DNA of 64,000 nt, taken from contig NZ_FRAF01000003.1 of the NCBI RefSeq assembly GCF_900142255.1, positions 62,001 through 126,000 on the forward strand, in the 5' to 3' direction. Of the stretch, positions 34,402 to 41,868 are shown piece by piece; position 1 is the stretch's first letter; each line of letters begins with the position of its first letter. The stretch is from Alicyclobacillus tolerans. Lineage in GTDB: Bacteria; Bacillota; Bacilli; Alicyclobacillales; Alicyclobacillaceae. The notes under the pieces were generated by a model. That model worked only from the letters and a program-made list of their open reading frames with translations, searched no databases and was not told where the DNA came from. A program made the translations under genes and the position numbers.

Positions 34402-35032
34402 CGATCACGCTGTGGTTCGGCAAGGGTTACGAGCGATACTGGAATTGCAACAAGATTTTTGCGTGGTAGGGGAAGCTGGAAATGGACAGGAAATGTTGTG
34501 CAAGTGGCGAGATTATCCTGGAGATGTCATTTTACTCGATCTACTTATGCCACATATGGATGGTTTAGAGACTCTGCGCCGGTTTAGGGAAGTCGGCAAT
34601 TCTGCACCCGTAGTCATGTTAACCAGTTCTTTAGAAGACAAATGGTTACTGGAAGCCTTGAAATTTGGAGCCGCTTCCTATCTTTTGAAAACTGCCCATC
34701 CTACAGAGATTGTAGAAGCCATTCGGACAGTCACTTCCGGAAAAACCTACCTGCACAGCGAAGTGCAACCTTGGCTTGTGGAAAGTTTTTTCCAAGCGGA
34801 GAAAAAGGTCGCACACCAAGAACTGACTGCTCGCGAACACGAGGTCTTATCCTGTTTAGCCTCAGGAATGAGCAATCAGGAAATTGCCGACACACTCCAT
34901 ATAGGTATCAAGACCGTAAAAACGCATGTAGGGAATATACTGTTAAAACTGTCTGTGCAAGATAGAACCCAGGCAGCCATCTATGCGATTCGCCATGGAC
35001 TCGACAAATGTTCTCCTTTCTCTTCTTCCTAA
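34376..35032 (+). CDS. liaR: LiaR-like response regulator, NarL/FixJ family
   Basis: The 218-residue protein has a receiver domain with the acidic pair Asp9/Asp10 and phospho-acceptor Asp55 (VILLDLLMPHMDG). A LuxR-type helix-turn-helix near residues 150-205 follows (LTAREHEVLSCLASGMSNQE, IGIKTVKTHVGNIL). It is the output of the LiaFSR envelope-stress system. ATG 34376 has AAAGGAGACGG ahead and overlaps the kinase gene. No liaIH-type target operon follows. The hairpin at 35047-35076 may end the transcript. Confidence 0.9.
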   Translation: MTIKIWIVDDHAVVRQGLRAILELQQDFCVVGEAGNGQEMLCKWRDYPGDVILLDLLMPHMDGLETLRRFREVGNSAPVVMLTSSLEDKWLLEALKFGAASYLLKTAHPTEIVEAIRTVTSGKTYLHSEVQPWLVESFFQAEKKVAHQELTAREHEVLSCLASGMSNQEIADTLHIGIKTVKTHVGNILLKLSVQDRTQAAIYAIRHGLDKCSPFSSS

Positions 35033-35046
35033 ACGGCAAAAGCATA

Positions 35047-35076
35047 GGCGCCATAGAATGTCAATCGCATGGCGCC
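35047..35076. terminator. Hairpin after liaR, between convergent genes
   Basis: GGCGCCAT (35047-35054) and ATGGCGCC (35069-35076) form a perfect 8-base stem. There is no T tract, so termination is uncertain. Confidence 0.4.
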
Positions 35077-35091
35077 CCTGTAGTAGTGAAA

Positions 35092-35541
35092 TCAATGTGG
35101 CTTAAATGCGGCCATCATCAGAATGGTCAAGAGAATGAAAGAGTTTAAATGAAGGACGGAAGTGTAGGTTTGAGTAGAGCCAGGGGAACGAGAAGCAACC
35201 ATCCGATTGCGCACAGTTTTGCCCAGCCAACGCAATACAAAGACGCTCAAAATAAGCGCCACAATACCCATTCCCTGCATATACGTCAACCAGAAGTAAC
35301 TCAACTTGGCCCGCGGTTCGACTAGAAAGGAGAGCACGGTACCACTCACAGCCGTTAATAATGCCGACCACAGGGAGACTCGGTCAAAAGTATCAAACAG
35401 CGATTGAAGGATGTCAGCATTCCATGAATCAGGAAGTTTGCGAATCTTGGCCCAGAGAATGGAAAAGAGAACTTGTCCCCCAAACCAAAGTGCTACGCCC
35501 AGAATATGTAATAGCCACCAAAAGGCATGAAATGTATGCAT
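35092..35541 (-). CDS. Four-helix membrane protein, CopD/DUF2269-like
   Basis: The 149-residue protein has four predicted membrane helices. HTFHAFWWLLHILGVALWFG at the start, with paired histidines, and TFDRVSLWSALLTAVSG recall the CopD copper-resistance and DUF2269 families, in which the histidines may bind heme or metal. Function is not established. The ATG at 35541 has a GGAGG-like AGGAGGTAGG ahead on the minus strand. It is downstream of, and facing, liaR. Confidence 0.55.
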   Translation of the reverse strand: MHTFHAFWWLLHILGVALWFGGQVLFSILWAKIRKLPDSWNADILQSLFDTFDRVSLWSALLTAVSGTVLSFLVEPRAKLSYFWLTYMQGMGIVALILSVFVLRWLGKTVRNRMVASRSPGSTQTYTSVLHLNSFILLTILMMAAFKPH

Positions 35542-35635
35542 AACCTACCTCCTGTGAATGATTCCACGCTCCACTGTTTATATTGAGTTCATATACATAC
35601 TGCCAAGTTCTTCACGTAAATGCAATCTACAGAAA

Positions 35636-35673
35636 TAAAAAAATGCAGACATCATTTTGAAGCGATGTCTGCA
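35636..35673 (-). terminator. Rho-independent terminator for the minus-strand gene at 35688
   Basis: On the minus strand, TGCAGACATC pairs with GATGTCTGCA (35644-35653 and 35664-35673) and is followed by a run of seven T. Confidence 0.85.
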
Positions 35674-35687
35674 GTATTACAAAAGAT

Positions 35688-35960
35688 TTACTCTTTGTTT
35701 TTGCTGTTTTCTAATTCACTCACCGTTGATTTGGCTTCTTCCAAGCTTTCTGCAGCTTCCAGCCAAGGTTTTTCCTGACTATTTGATAAAGCGCCAAGCA
35801 GTCCCTTTTCAGCGTGTTGAATAGCGTGCTCGGCTTGGGAAAGCATGGTTATTGACGGATGGGACAAAGCCTGTTTACTGGCTCGCACCGCACTTTCCAC
35901 AGCCTCTTGAGCGTCAGACAGAGGACTTTGTGATTGACGACTGCGATCGACACGATTCAT
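35688..35960 (-). CDS. Small helical hypothetical protein
   Basis: The 90-residue protein is hydrophilic and predicted almost wholly helical, rich in Ala, Glu, Ser and Gln (LSDAQEAVESAVRASKQALS, EKPWLEAAESLEEAKSTVSE). It has no membrane segment and no cysteine. The ATG at 35960 has AGGGAAG ahead on the minus strand, and a strong terminator follows, so it looks like a real single gene. I recognise no family. The heptad-like Ala/Leu spacing suggests a coiled coil or a spore- or DNA-protective small protein, which is only a guess. Confidence 0.5.
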   Translation of the reverse strand: MNRVDRSRQSQSPLSDAQEAVESAVRASKQALSHPSITMLSQAEHAIQHAEKGLLGALSNSQEKPWLEAAESLEEAKSTVSELENSKNKE

Positions 35961-36054
35961 AGGTGGGCTTCCCTCGCTTTCATAATTAGCCGTATTAGTA
36001 TGTCCAAATCAGATGTGTACATGCCATGAGTTGGTGATTCTGTTAATTTGGGGC

Positions 36055-36083
36055 TTGCTATGGTGAGCATCGACAGCTATACT
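36055..36083 (+). promoter_or_regulatory. Promoter of the leader region of the MFS exporter at 36348
   Basis: TTGCTA (36055-36060), an exact 17-base spacer and TATACT (36078-36083). Transcription would start near 36090, about 258 bases upstream of the exporter gene. Confidence 0.65.
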
Positions 36084-36116
36084 TAGCGCAATATGATTTT
36101 CGGAGGTGGCAAGACC

Positions 36117-36206
36117 TTGCGTACAGAGTTGGGCGTACATTCAGCACGAATCATGACGGTAAATTCTGCCCGTCTGTCTTTTAGAGGCTTGCCACGTATC
36201 ACTTAG
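36117..36206 (+). CDS. 29-residue leader peptide in a possible ribosome-controlled attenuator
   Basis: CGGAGGTGG (36101-36109) is followed by TTG 36117, opening a 29-codon frame (begins MRTELGVHSARIM, contains SARLSFRG, ends PRIT) that stops at 36206, before the terminator at 36231. GTGGCAAG (36106-36113), touching the ribosome binding site, pairs with CTTGCCAC (36188-36195) inside the last codons. Translation would therefore control this stem. The peptide matches no arrest peptide I know. Not proven to be translated. Confidence 0.45.
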   Translation: MRTELGVHSARIMTVNSARLSFRGLPRIT

Positions 36207-36230
36207 AATTCCAGTTTGTACGGTTACTGG

Positions 36231-36272
36231 GAGAGTGTCGTAGGCAAGCGTGCTTACGACACTCTCTTATTT
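36231..36272 (+). terminator. Strong attenuator-like terminator upstream of the MFS exporter
   Basis: GAGAGTGTCGTAGGCA (36231-36246) pairs with TGCTTACGACACTCTC (36251-36266), a 16-base stem with one G-U pair and an AGCG loop, followed by TTATTT. GGCAAGC at 36243-36249 could instead pair with GCTTGCC at 36187-36193, which would break the hairpin. The 387-base gap 35961-36347 thus holds a promoter, a leader frame and this terminator. Confidence 0.7.
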
Positions 36273-36347
36273 GTCTGGAGAGAAGTGTTTCCTCACGCTT
36301 GTCTCGCTCTGCTCCCTTAACATGGAGAGTTGAGAGAGGGGTTTCAC

Positions 36348-37631
36348 ATGAATTGGAAGTCACTCCATCCTAATATTCGCATTCGGGCGTTGGTGTTCTT
36401 TTTTGTCGGAGTTGGCCAGTCAACAACGATTCCCTTTATGGGAATCTATTTTGCGAAAGCGTTTGGTGCCGATTTAAGTGGTATCTTGCTTGCCTTAAGT
36501 ATGGTTCTTGCTCTGCTTGCCAGTTTGTTTGGCGCTTATTTTGCCGATCGCGTAGGGCGACGTAAAATTTTACTCAGTGCGGAAGCTATGTTTGTTTTGA
36601 TCTATCTAGTCATGGCCATGGCAAATAGTCCATGGTGGTCCTCCGCTACGTTGACGTTGATAGCGTTCACGCTAGGGAATATGTGTTGGGGGATTTATGG
36701 ACCGGTCGACGAGGCAATGATTTTGGATGTAACGAATCAAGAGTCGCGGGCGTTTGTTTTCACACTGTTTTATTGGCTGATGAATCTAACGTTGGCCATC
36801 GGATCGGCCATTGGAGCAATTTTCTTTTATCCTTATCGGTTTTGGCTGTTTCTTGTCATGGCATGCGTTGTGTTTGTCAATTGGTGGATTACTTACCTGT
36901 TGATTGCTGAAACTTACCAACCAATGCCGCTGCAACATGGCAAGGGCGGACTGTCACAGGTCCGTCATACGATAAAAACTATCCTTCAGGATAAAGCATT
37001 TTTGATTTACTTTTTTTCGACAGTGGCTGTGGCTACAGTCGAAAATGAATTGCCAAACGACATTGGTGTCCATCTGTTGCGGACATTCCAACCGGTGCAA
37101 CTCCATGTCTGGCACTGGATGATATCACTCACAGGAATTTCTGTGGTTGGGTTTTTACAAACTGAAAACACGATGATTGTTGTTTGTCTGGCGTCTCTTG
37201 CAGTTTTTGTCAGTCGCCGCATGTCTAAAAAACGTGTTTTGTTGTTGGGAATTGGATTGAACACGGTGGGTTTTGCGTTACAGTGTTTCTTTACCAATGC
37301 CACCAGCCTGTTTTTCTTGATGGCTGTAGCTACTGTAGGTGAAATTTTCAATGTACCCGTTCGTCAATCGTTTGTTGGAGATATTGCACCAGATGATGGG
37401 AAAACGATGTATCTGGCTCTGATGAGCGTTGCTTGGGGACTTGGCCGAGTACTCGCTTCAGCAAGTATTACAATTGGAGCCCATCTCTCTGGTCTGGGGA
37501 TGGCTATTTTAGTAGGTATGATGGGTGGATTGGGATTGTTTGGTTTTTATCAGCTCGCACAAAAGACTGAGACGCAAATCCATCATGCTCGTTTAAGTTC
37601 GGATATGATCTCGTTCAGAGAAGATGGATAA
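36348..37631 (+). CDS. MFS-family exporter (YttB-like)
   Basis: The 427-residue protein has twelve likely membrane segments. IPFMGIYFAKAFGADLSGIL in helix 1-2 and LFGAYFADRVGRRKILL (motif A, near residue 63) place it in the MFS drug-exporter group. ATG 36348 follows GAGAGAGGGG. A frame opening at 36330 would start on the purine-rich ribosome binding site. It lies 76 bases after a strong terminator and appears to be controlled by the leader region described above. The substrate is unknown. A drug role would fit the attenuator hypothesis. Confidence 0.82.
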   Translation: MNWKSLHPNIRIRALVFFFVGVGQSTTIPFMGIYFAKAFGADLSGILLALSMVLALLASLFGAYFADRVGRRKILLSAEAMFVLIYLVMAMANSPWWSSATLTLIAFTLGNMCWGIYGPVDEAMILDVTNQESRAFVFTLFYWLMNLTLAIGSAIGAIFFYPYRFWLFLVMACVVFVNWWITYLLIAETYQPMPLQHGKGGLSQVRHTIKTILQDKAFLIYFFSTVAVATVENELPNDIGVHLLRTFQPVQLHVWHWMISLTGISVVGFLQTENTMIVVCLASLAVFVSRRMSKKRVLLLGIGLNTVGFALQCFFTNATSLFFLMAVATVGEIFNVPVRQSFVGDIAPDDGKTMYLALMSVAWGLGRVLASASITIGAHLSGLGMAILVGMMGGLGLFGFYQLAQKTETQIHHARLSSDMISFREDG

Positions 37632-37708
37632 GCTATGGTCTTATTCACAAACGCCCCGTGTGCAAGTCGATGCGTACGGGGCATCATCTATCAGATGCAG
37701 TGGAGGCT

Positions 37709-38185
37709 TTACGCTCTTTTCATAAACATAGGCATCTCTTGGACGCCAACCATTCTTGCATAAACAAATAGTTGCCCTTTGTGGTGGATCTCATGGTCAA
37801 TCATTATGGACAGTACAGTCTTCCCTTGCAAAGGTTGGCCTCCACCAAACATTTCTGTTCCTTCCACTGGTTTTTCTAAATGTTCCTGGGGAATGGCAAG
37901 CAGAGTGTTTTTGGTTTCTTCGGTCATATGTGCCGCAAGTTGTCGCAGTTCGTCAAGCGTAGTTGGTTTAGCCGCTTGTTGTCCGCTTGGGCGCTCAAAA
38001 CGACCAGCTTTCACAGCTCCGCTAAACATTAAGCTGGATCCATGCATATGAACGATTAAATCGGCTAAGCTCAGAGCACCATCCCAAGGCTTGAAATGAA
38101 GAGCGCTCTCCGGCAGCTTTTGCAGGATATCCAGTGTCACATTACGGTGCATAAACCAGTGTTGAGTCACCTGCTCACGATTCAT
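37709..38185 (-). CDS. DinB-family protein
   Basis: The 158-residue protein has the four-helix DinB/YfiT fold. The metal-binding histidines are visible: HWFMHRNVTLDIL at the start, IVHMHGSSLMFSG near residue 47 and DHEIHHKGQLFVYARM near residue 130 (the H-x3-H motif). Members bind a divalent metal and act as thiol-dependent transferases or remain unassigned. ATG 38185 is chosen because GGGAGG lies ahead on the minus strand. The longer frame to 38383 would add 66 residues foreign to the family and overlap the uppP start. Confidence 0.85.
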   Translation of the reverse strand: MNREQVTQHWFMHRNVTLDILQKLPESALHFKPWDGALSLADLIVHMHGSSLMFSGAVKAGRFERPSGQQAAKPTTLDELRQLAAHMTEETKNTLLAIPQEHLEKPVEGTEMFGGGQPLQGKTVLSIMIDHEIHHKGQLFVYARMVGVQEMPMFMKRA

Positions 38186-38381
38186 CTGATATCTAGCCTC
38201 CCATATGTAAACTCTTTCTTTTCTATGATAATCAAAGAATGGGATGGCGGCAAATTTGGCGAATTTTTTAGCAAATGAATGACGAAGTTTGACAAAAAAA
38301 CGGCATTTCGGTCGACATGTCTGGTTATCCTTCGGTATAATCGCAGAGAACTGTCCATCTCTGAAAGGATGAGCGAAACCC

Positions 38382-39209
38382 ATGCATGCCTCGCAAATTT
38401 ATATCTACGCGCTGGTGCAAGGCATTACCGAGCTGTTCCCCATCAGTAGTGTAGGTCACGGTGTCATCTTACCTTATTTATTTCATTGGACCAGCATCTC
38501 TGGTTCCAAGCAGTTTCTGCCCTTCATTGTCATGTTGCACTTGGGCACTGCTCTTGCGTTACTCATCTATTTCTGGAGAGACTGGGTGGACTTGATTTCT
38601 TCCCTGTGGATGAGAAAACCGCATGAACGCAGGATTCTTGGCTTAATTATTGTGGCTACCATACCAGCCGCCATCATTGGTAAACTGCTTCAACACAAGT
38701 TTGCAGAACTCTTTCCTAATGCCTTATCAGCCTCTATTTTCCTCATTGTCAACGGTTTTGTCCTGTTTCTGGCCGACAGGTTACGCAGACGCAGAGCCAG
38801 CAAGGAAATTCAGCAAATTTCTTATGTTCAAAGTTTCTTTATTGGCATTGTGCAGGCATTTGCTCTCATCCCTGGTTTTTCCCGATCCGGTATCACGATG
38901 ACGGCGGGACTCGGTACGGGGCTGTCTTATGAAGAATCAGCTCGCTTTTCTTTCTTGCTCGCTACACCGATCATAGCTGGGGCAGGTGTATTGGAAGTTC
39001 CTAAAATGCTGAAAAGCAATTCCAGTGCCATGCTTCATTTAGGACTGGTGGGCGGTCTTTTGGCAGGGATTGTGGCATTTCTTTCAACAGCCTTCCTGAT
39101 GCGTTATTTCAGCACGCATGAAGTCAAAGCGCTTCGTCCGTTTGGTTGGTATTGTATCATTGTTGGAGTGATTGTAGCGATTATGGCGCTTTTGCATCTG
39201 CATTTCTAA
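38382..39209 (+). CDS. uppP: Undecaprenyl-diphosphate phosphatase, UppP/BacA-like
   Basis: The 275-residue membrane protein matches the BacA family, which recycles the undecaprenyl lipid carrier for cell wall synthesis and can give bacitracin resistance. VQGITELFPISSVGHGVILP (residues 13-32) is the first active-site region and IPGFSRSGITMTAG near residue 165 the second, with the essential Ser-Arg-Ser. The first motif differs from the usual SSSGHL by Val and Gly, so this may be a paralogue with altered specificity. ATG 38382 has GAAAGGATGAG ahead. It is divergent from dinB. Confidence 0.85.
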   Translation: MHASQIYIYALVQGITELFPISSVGHGVILPYLFHWTSISGSKQFLPFIVMLHLGTALALLIYFWRDWVDLISSLWMRKPHERRILGLIIVATIPAAIIGKLLQHKFAELFPNALSASIFLIVNGFVLFLADRLRRRRASKEIQQISYVQSFFIGIVQAFALIPGFSRSGITMTAGLGTGLSYEESARFSFLLATPIIAGAGVLEVPKMLKSNSSAMLHLGLVGGLLAGIVAFLSTAFLMRYFSTHEVKALRPFGWYCIIVGVIVAIMALLHLHF

Positions 39210-39237
39210 TTTTTTATAACAAACAATTCAGAGGTAA

Positions 39238-39330
39238 ATGGATTCCATTCAAGTGGCGATTCGTCTGTCTGCGTCATGGCAGCGAATCGCCCAGTTCATT
39301 CTGCACTCTACCTATGGATGTTCGATTTAG
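39238..39330 (+). CDS. Possible 30-residue leader peptide upstream of an MFS gene
   Basis: ATG 39238 (AGAGG only three bases ahead) opens MDSIQVAIRLSASWQRIAQF and ends at 39330, 15 bases before the exporter start. GGCGATTCG and CGAATCGCC inside it form a 9-base stem around an inner CTGC/GCAG. The arrangement recalls the 36117 leader but the ribosome binding site is poor, so it may be chance. Confidence 0.25.
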   Translation: MDSIQVAIRLSASWQRIAQFILHSTYGCSI

Positions 39331-39345
39331 GGAAGGGGAACATCA

Positions 39346-40575
39346 ATGGCTAATGAGATAACAGCATCGAGTCGTTCCATTCGTTCGGGGGCAGTATGGA
39401 CGTTCAGTGCGACTCATTTAATGAATGATTTAATGACAACCGGTATGGTGCCAGCGCTTTTGCCTGTTTTTAAATCAGCCTTTCATTTGAGTTACGCGGA
39501 AGCGAGTTTGGTTGTCCTTTTTTCTTATTTGACATCTTCTGTCTTACAGCCGTTTTTTGGAGCTTTGACGGATAAACATCCCTGGCCCTGGATGCTGCCG
39601 ATGGGAATTTTTCTCTCCTGCGCAGGCCTGGCCGCAGCTGGTCTTGCTCCCACATATGTATGGTTAACTGTAGCCATCTGCATTTCTGGCTTGGGTTCTG
39701 GAGCTTTCCATCCCGAAGCGTCGCGAGGCACACATCTAGCATCGTCTGGCAGGGCTAAGGGGTTGGCACAATCTATTTTTCAGGTAGGCGGTAACAGCGG
39801 GCAGGCACTTGGACCCTTGGTGGTTTCCTTATTTATTTTGCCTTTGGGCAGGCGTGGGCTGACGTGGTTTTTTATCCTCGCGTTACTCGGTTTGTTTTTA
39901 ACCTTAAGAATTTTACCTTGGTACAAAAAGGGGACTTTGCAGGAACGGAGTAATCGTAAGTCTATTGTTGGCGAAAACCACGTCATTGGTATGGTGATGA
40001 TGGTTTGGGTCATCATTTTGCGTTCTTGGTGTCAAATTGGTGTAGCGGGATTTTTGCCCTTTTATTTTGATAAGTTCCATGTGCCAGTAAGAATTTCCGA
40101 GTTATATGAATTCGTTTTTTTGGCAGCAGGCGCTTTGGGAACTTTTCTTGGCGGCCCGCTCTCCGATCGGTTTGGTAAAAAAACATTGCTAGTTGCCTCT
40201 ATGGTCTTGGCGATTCCGTTTGCTTTTCTTGTCCCGCATGTGCGTGGATTTTGGGCAGTCCTTGTGTTGTTTGGTTTTGGATTGTCCGTTCTTTCGTCTT
40301 TTGCAGTTACGGTGGTTTATGCGCAAAGATTGCTTCCACGCAGTGTTGGGCTAGCCTCAGGGTTGACGATTGGTTTTGGAGTGGGGGCAGGTGGGATAGG
40401 CGCTTTTTTCCTTGGTACCCTTGCAGATACACTGGGTGTTTCTAAAGTGTTTTACTTGCTTGGATTTTTGCCATTGATTGCAGCCATTCTGTCCATACTT
40501 TTGCCATCGGATAGGAAATTGGAAGCTCAAGCTGCTGCCATGGCTATTCATGGGGAAAATGAAAATACCAACTAA
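39346..40575 (+). CDS. MFS transporter, fosmidomycin-resistance (Fsr) type
   Basis: The 409-residue protein has twelve membrane segments. SATHLMNDLMTTGMVPALLP at residues 21-40 is the Fsr-family signature. SSVLQPFFGALTDKHPWPWM follows in the motif A position, and GLGSGAFHPEASRGTHLAS near residue 115 carries the family His-Pro-Glu. Relatives export fosmidomycin and other compounds. ATG 39346 follows GGGAAGGGGAA. It lies 136 bases after uppP and may share its transcript or have its own leader. It ends at a two-way hairpin before the facing aminotransferase. Confidence 0.88.
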   Translation: MANEITASSRSIRSGAVWTFSATHLMNDLMTTGMVPALLPVFKSAFHLSYAEASLVVLFSYLTSSVLQPFFGALTDKHPWPWMLPMGIFLSCAGLAAAGLAPTYVWLTVAICISGLGSGAFHPEASRGTHLASSGRAKGLAQSIFQVGGNSGQALGPLVVSLFILPLGRRGLTWFFILALLGLFLTLRILPWYKKGTLQERSNRKSIVGENHVIGMVMMVWVIILRSWCQIGVAGFLPFYFDKFHVPVRISELYEFVFLAAGALGTFLGGPLSDRFGKKTLLVASMVLAIPFAFLVPHVRGFWAVLVLFGFGLSVLSSFAVTVVYAQRLLPRSVGLASGLTIGFGVGAGGIGAFFLGTLADTLGVSKVFYLLGFLPLIAAILSILLPSDRKLEAQAAAMAIHGENENTN

Positions 40576-40580
40576 GCATA

Positions 40581-40607
40581 CCCGCCGCATCATAAATGTG
40601 CGGCGGG
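40581..40607. terminator. Hairpin between convergent genes
   Basis: CCCGCCGCA (40581-40589) pairs perfectly with TGCGGCGGG (40599-40607). It sits between the Fsr-type gene and the minus-strand aminotransferase and probably ends both transcripts. Confidence 0.65.
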
Positions 40608-40631
40608 ATTAAGGACATGTATGATAAGGTT

Positions 40632-41819
40632 TTACCGATTCACGGCATGAGAAACACTTTTCAGGTATACACCAATTCTTTGAGCGGCTTCTTCCAGTCG
40701 ATGGACGGGCTGTACCAATGCTAAGCGTACATACCCCTCACCTTCACTGCCAAACGCGTTTCCTGGTGTCATGGCCACCCCCGCTTCACGGAGCGCATTC
40801 AAGGCAAACTCTCGTGATTGAAAACCATCAGGAATCTTAGCCCAGATAAACATGGTGGCTGGAGACTTGGCTACTGGCCAACCAACATTTTGTAACGCCT
40901 CACAGAGACGGTCGCGTCGATGAATATATTCACTCAGTTGCGCTTCAAATAATTCATGTGGAGCTAGAAGAGCATCAATGGCTACGCGCTGAAGGGGGAG
41001 AAAGTTGCCGAAATCAATATGCGATTTGAGCAATGCCAATCGTTCGATCCCATCTCGATTGCCACATAGATAACCAATTCGACAGCCAGCCATATTAAAT
41101 GTCTTGGATAACGAATTAAATTCGACGCCCACCTCTTTGGCGCCAGGTATGGAGAGAAAGGAAATGGGACGAACGCCATCAAAAACGAGTTCAGAATAGG
41201 CGAAATCGTGAACAATGAAAATATCGTGGCGTTTGGCAAAGGCGACTAACTGCTCAAAAAATTCATGGGTGGCTAAAGCCGTCACAGGATTACCAGGATA
41301 GTTGACAATCATCATTTTAGCGCGTGCCAAAATGCCCTCGGGTATATCTTCAAGACAAGGTAAAAAATTATTTTCTTCCAAAAGTGGAATGGGATAGGGG
41401 GTTGCGCCGGCGAGACGGATGGAAGCATCGTAAATAGGATAGCCAGGATTGGGAACCAATGCGATATCGCCTTCGTTAAGCAGGCACATCGGCAAATGCG
41501 ACAAACCTTCTTGCGTACCGGTCAATTGCAAGACTTCATGTTGAGGATCGAGTTGCACATGATAACGGCTAGCGTAAAAATGTGCGACTGCGTCAGAGAA
41601 AGATTCTAACCCTGTGATGCTGTATGCGTAGTTGGCTGGTTGCCGGACATAATCTCCTAATTTTTCCATGACCAAGGCTGGCGGAGGCATGTCCGGACTG
41701 CCCACGCTGAGATCGATAATATCGACACCATTTTTTTGCAAACGCCTTTTTTCAAGAGCTAGTTCAGCAAAAATGCCAGTTTCTAAAGTAGCAAGTCGCT
41801 TTGACATAGGTACGGTCAC
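40632..41819 (-). CDS. PLP-dependent aminotransferase, class I/II (aspartate/LL-DAP type)
   Basis: The 395-residue enzyme has fold-type I motifs: IIDLSVGSPDMPPP near residue 34, LVPNPGYPIYDASI, MIVNYPGNPVTALA, and SLSKTFNMAGCRIGYL in which Lys239 binds the cofactor. The C-terminal VRLALVQPVHRLEEA carries the Arg that binds the substrate carboxylate. The family covers aspartate, alanine and LL-diaminopimelate aminotransferases. The exact reaction is not visible. Start ATG or an in-frame ATG 12 bases later (MSKRLATLE) are both possible. It is followed on the minus strand by no close partner. Confidence 0.85.
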   Translation of the reverse strand: MTVPMSKRLATLETGIFAELALEKRRLQKNGVDIIDLSVGSPDMPPPALVMEKLGDYVRQPANYAYSITGLESFSDAVAHFYASRYHVQLDPQHEVLQLTGTQEGLSHLPMCLLNEGDIALVPNPGYPIYDASIRLAGATPYPIPLLEENNFLPCLEDIPEGILARAKMMIVNYPGNPVTALATHEFFEQLVAFAKRHDIFIVHDFAYSELVFDGVRPISFLSIPGAKEVGVEFNSLSKTFNMAGCRIGYLCGNRDGIERLALLKSHIDFGNFLPLQRVAIDALLAPHELFEAQLSEYIHRRDRLCEALQNVGWPVAKSPATMFIWAKIPDGFQSREFALNALREAGVAMTPGNAFGSEGEGYVRLALVQPVHRLEEAAQRIGVYLKSVSHAVNR

Positions 41820-41868
41820 AATGACACCTTCCTTAAGTTGCCGCTCTGGGCTTCTGTCTAATGGCAGT

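Noticed and set aside
36090-36270. Reading the 36 kb leader as a known riboswitch or T-box
   Set aside because: The T-box core, ykkC guanidine, fluoride, ZTP, TPP and yybP-ykoY consensus pieces are not present. The leader-peptide reading fits better.
37652-37683. Hairpin GCCCCGT/ACGGGGC after the MFS gene as a certain terminator
   Set aside because: A stem exists but no T tract follows on either strand, so it was not listed as a terminator.
38186-38383. Longer N-terminus for the DinB protein
   Set aside because: The extra 66 residues are foreign to the family and overlap the uppP start. GGGAGG sits before ATG 38185.
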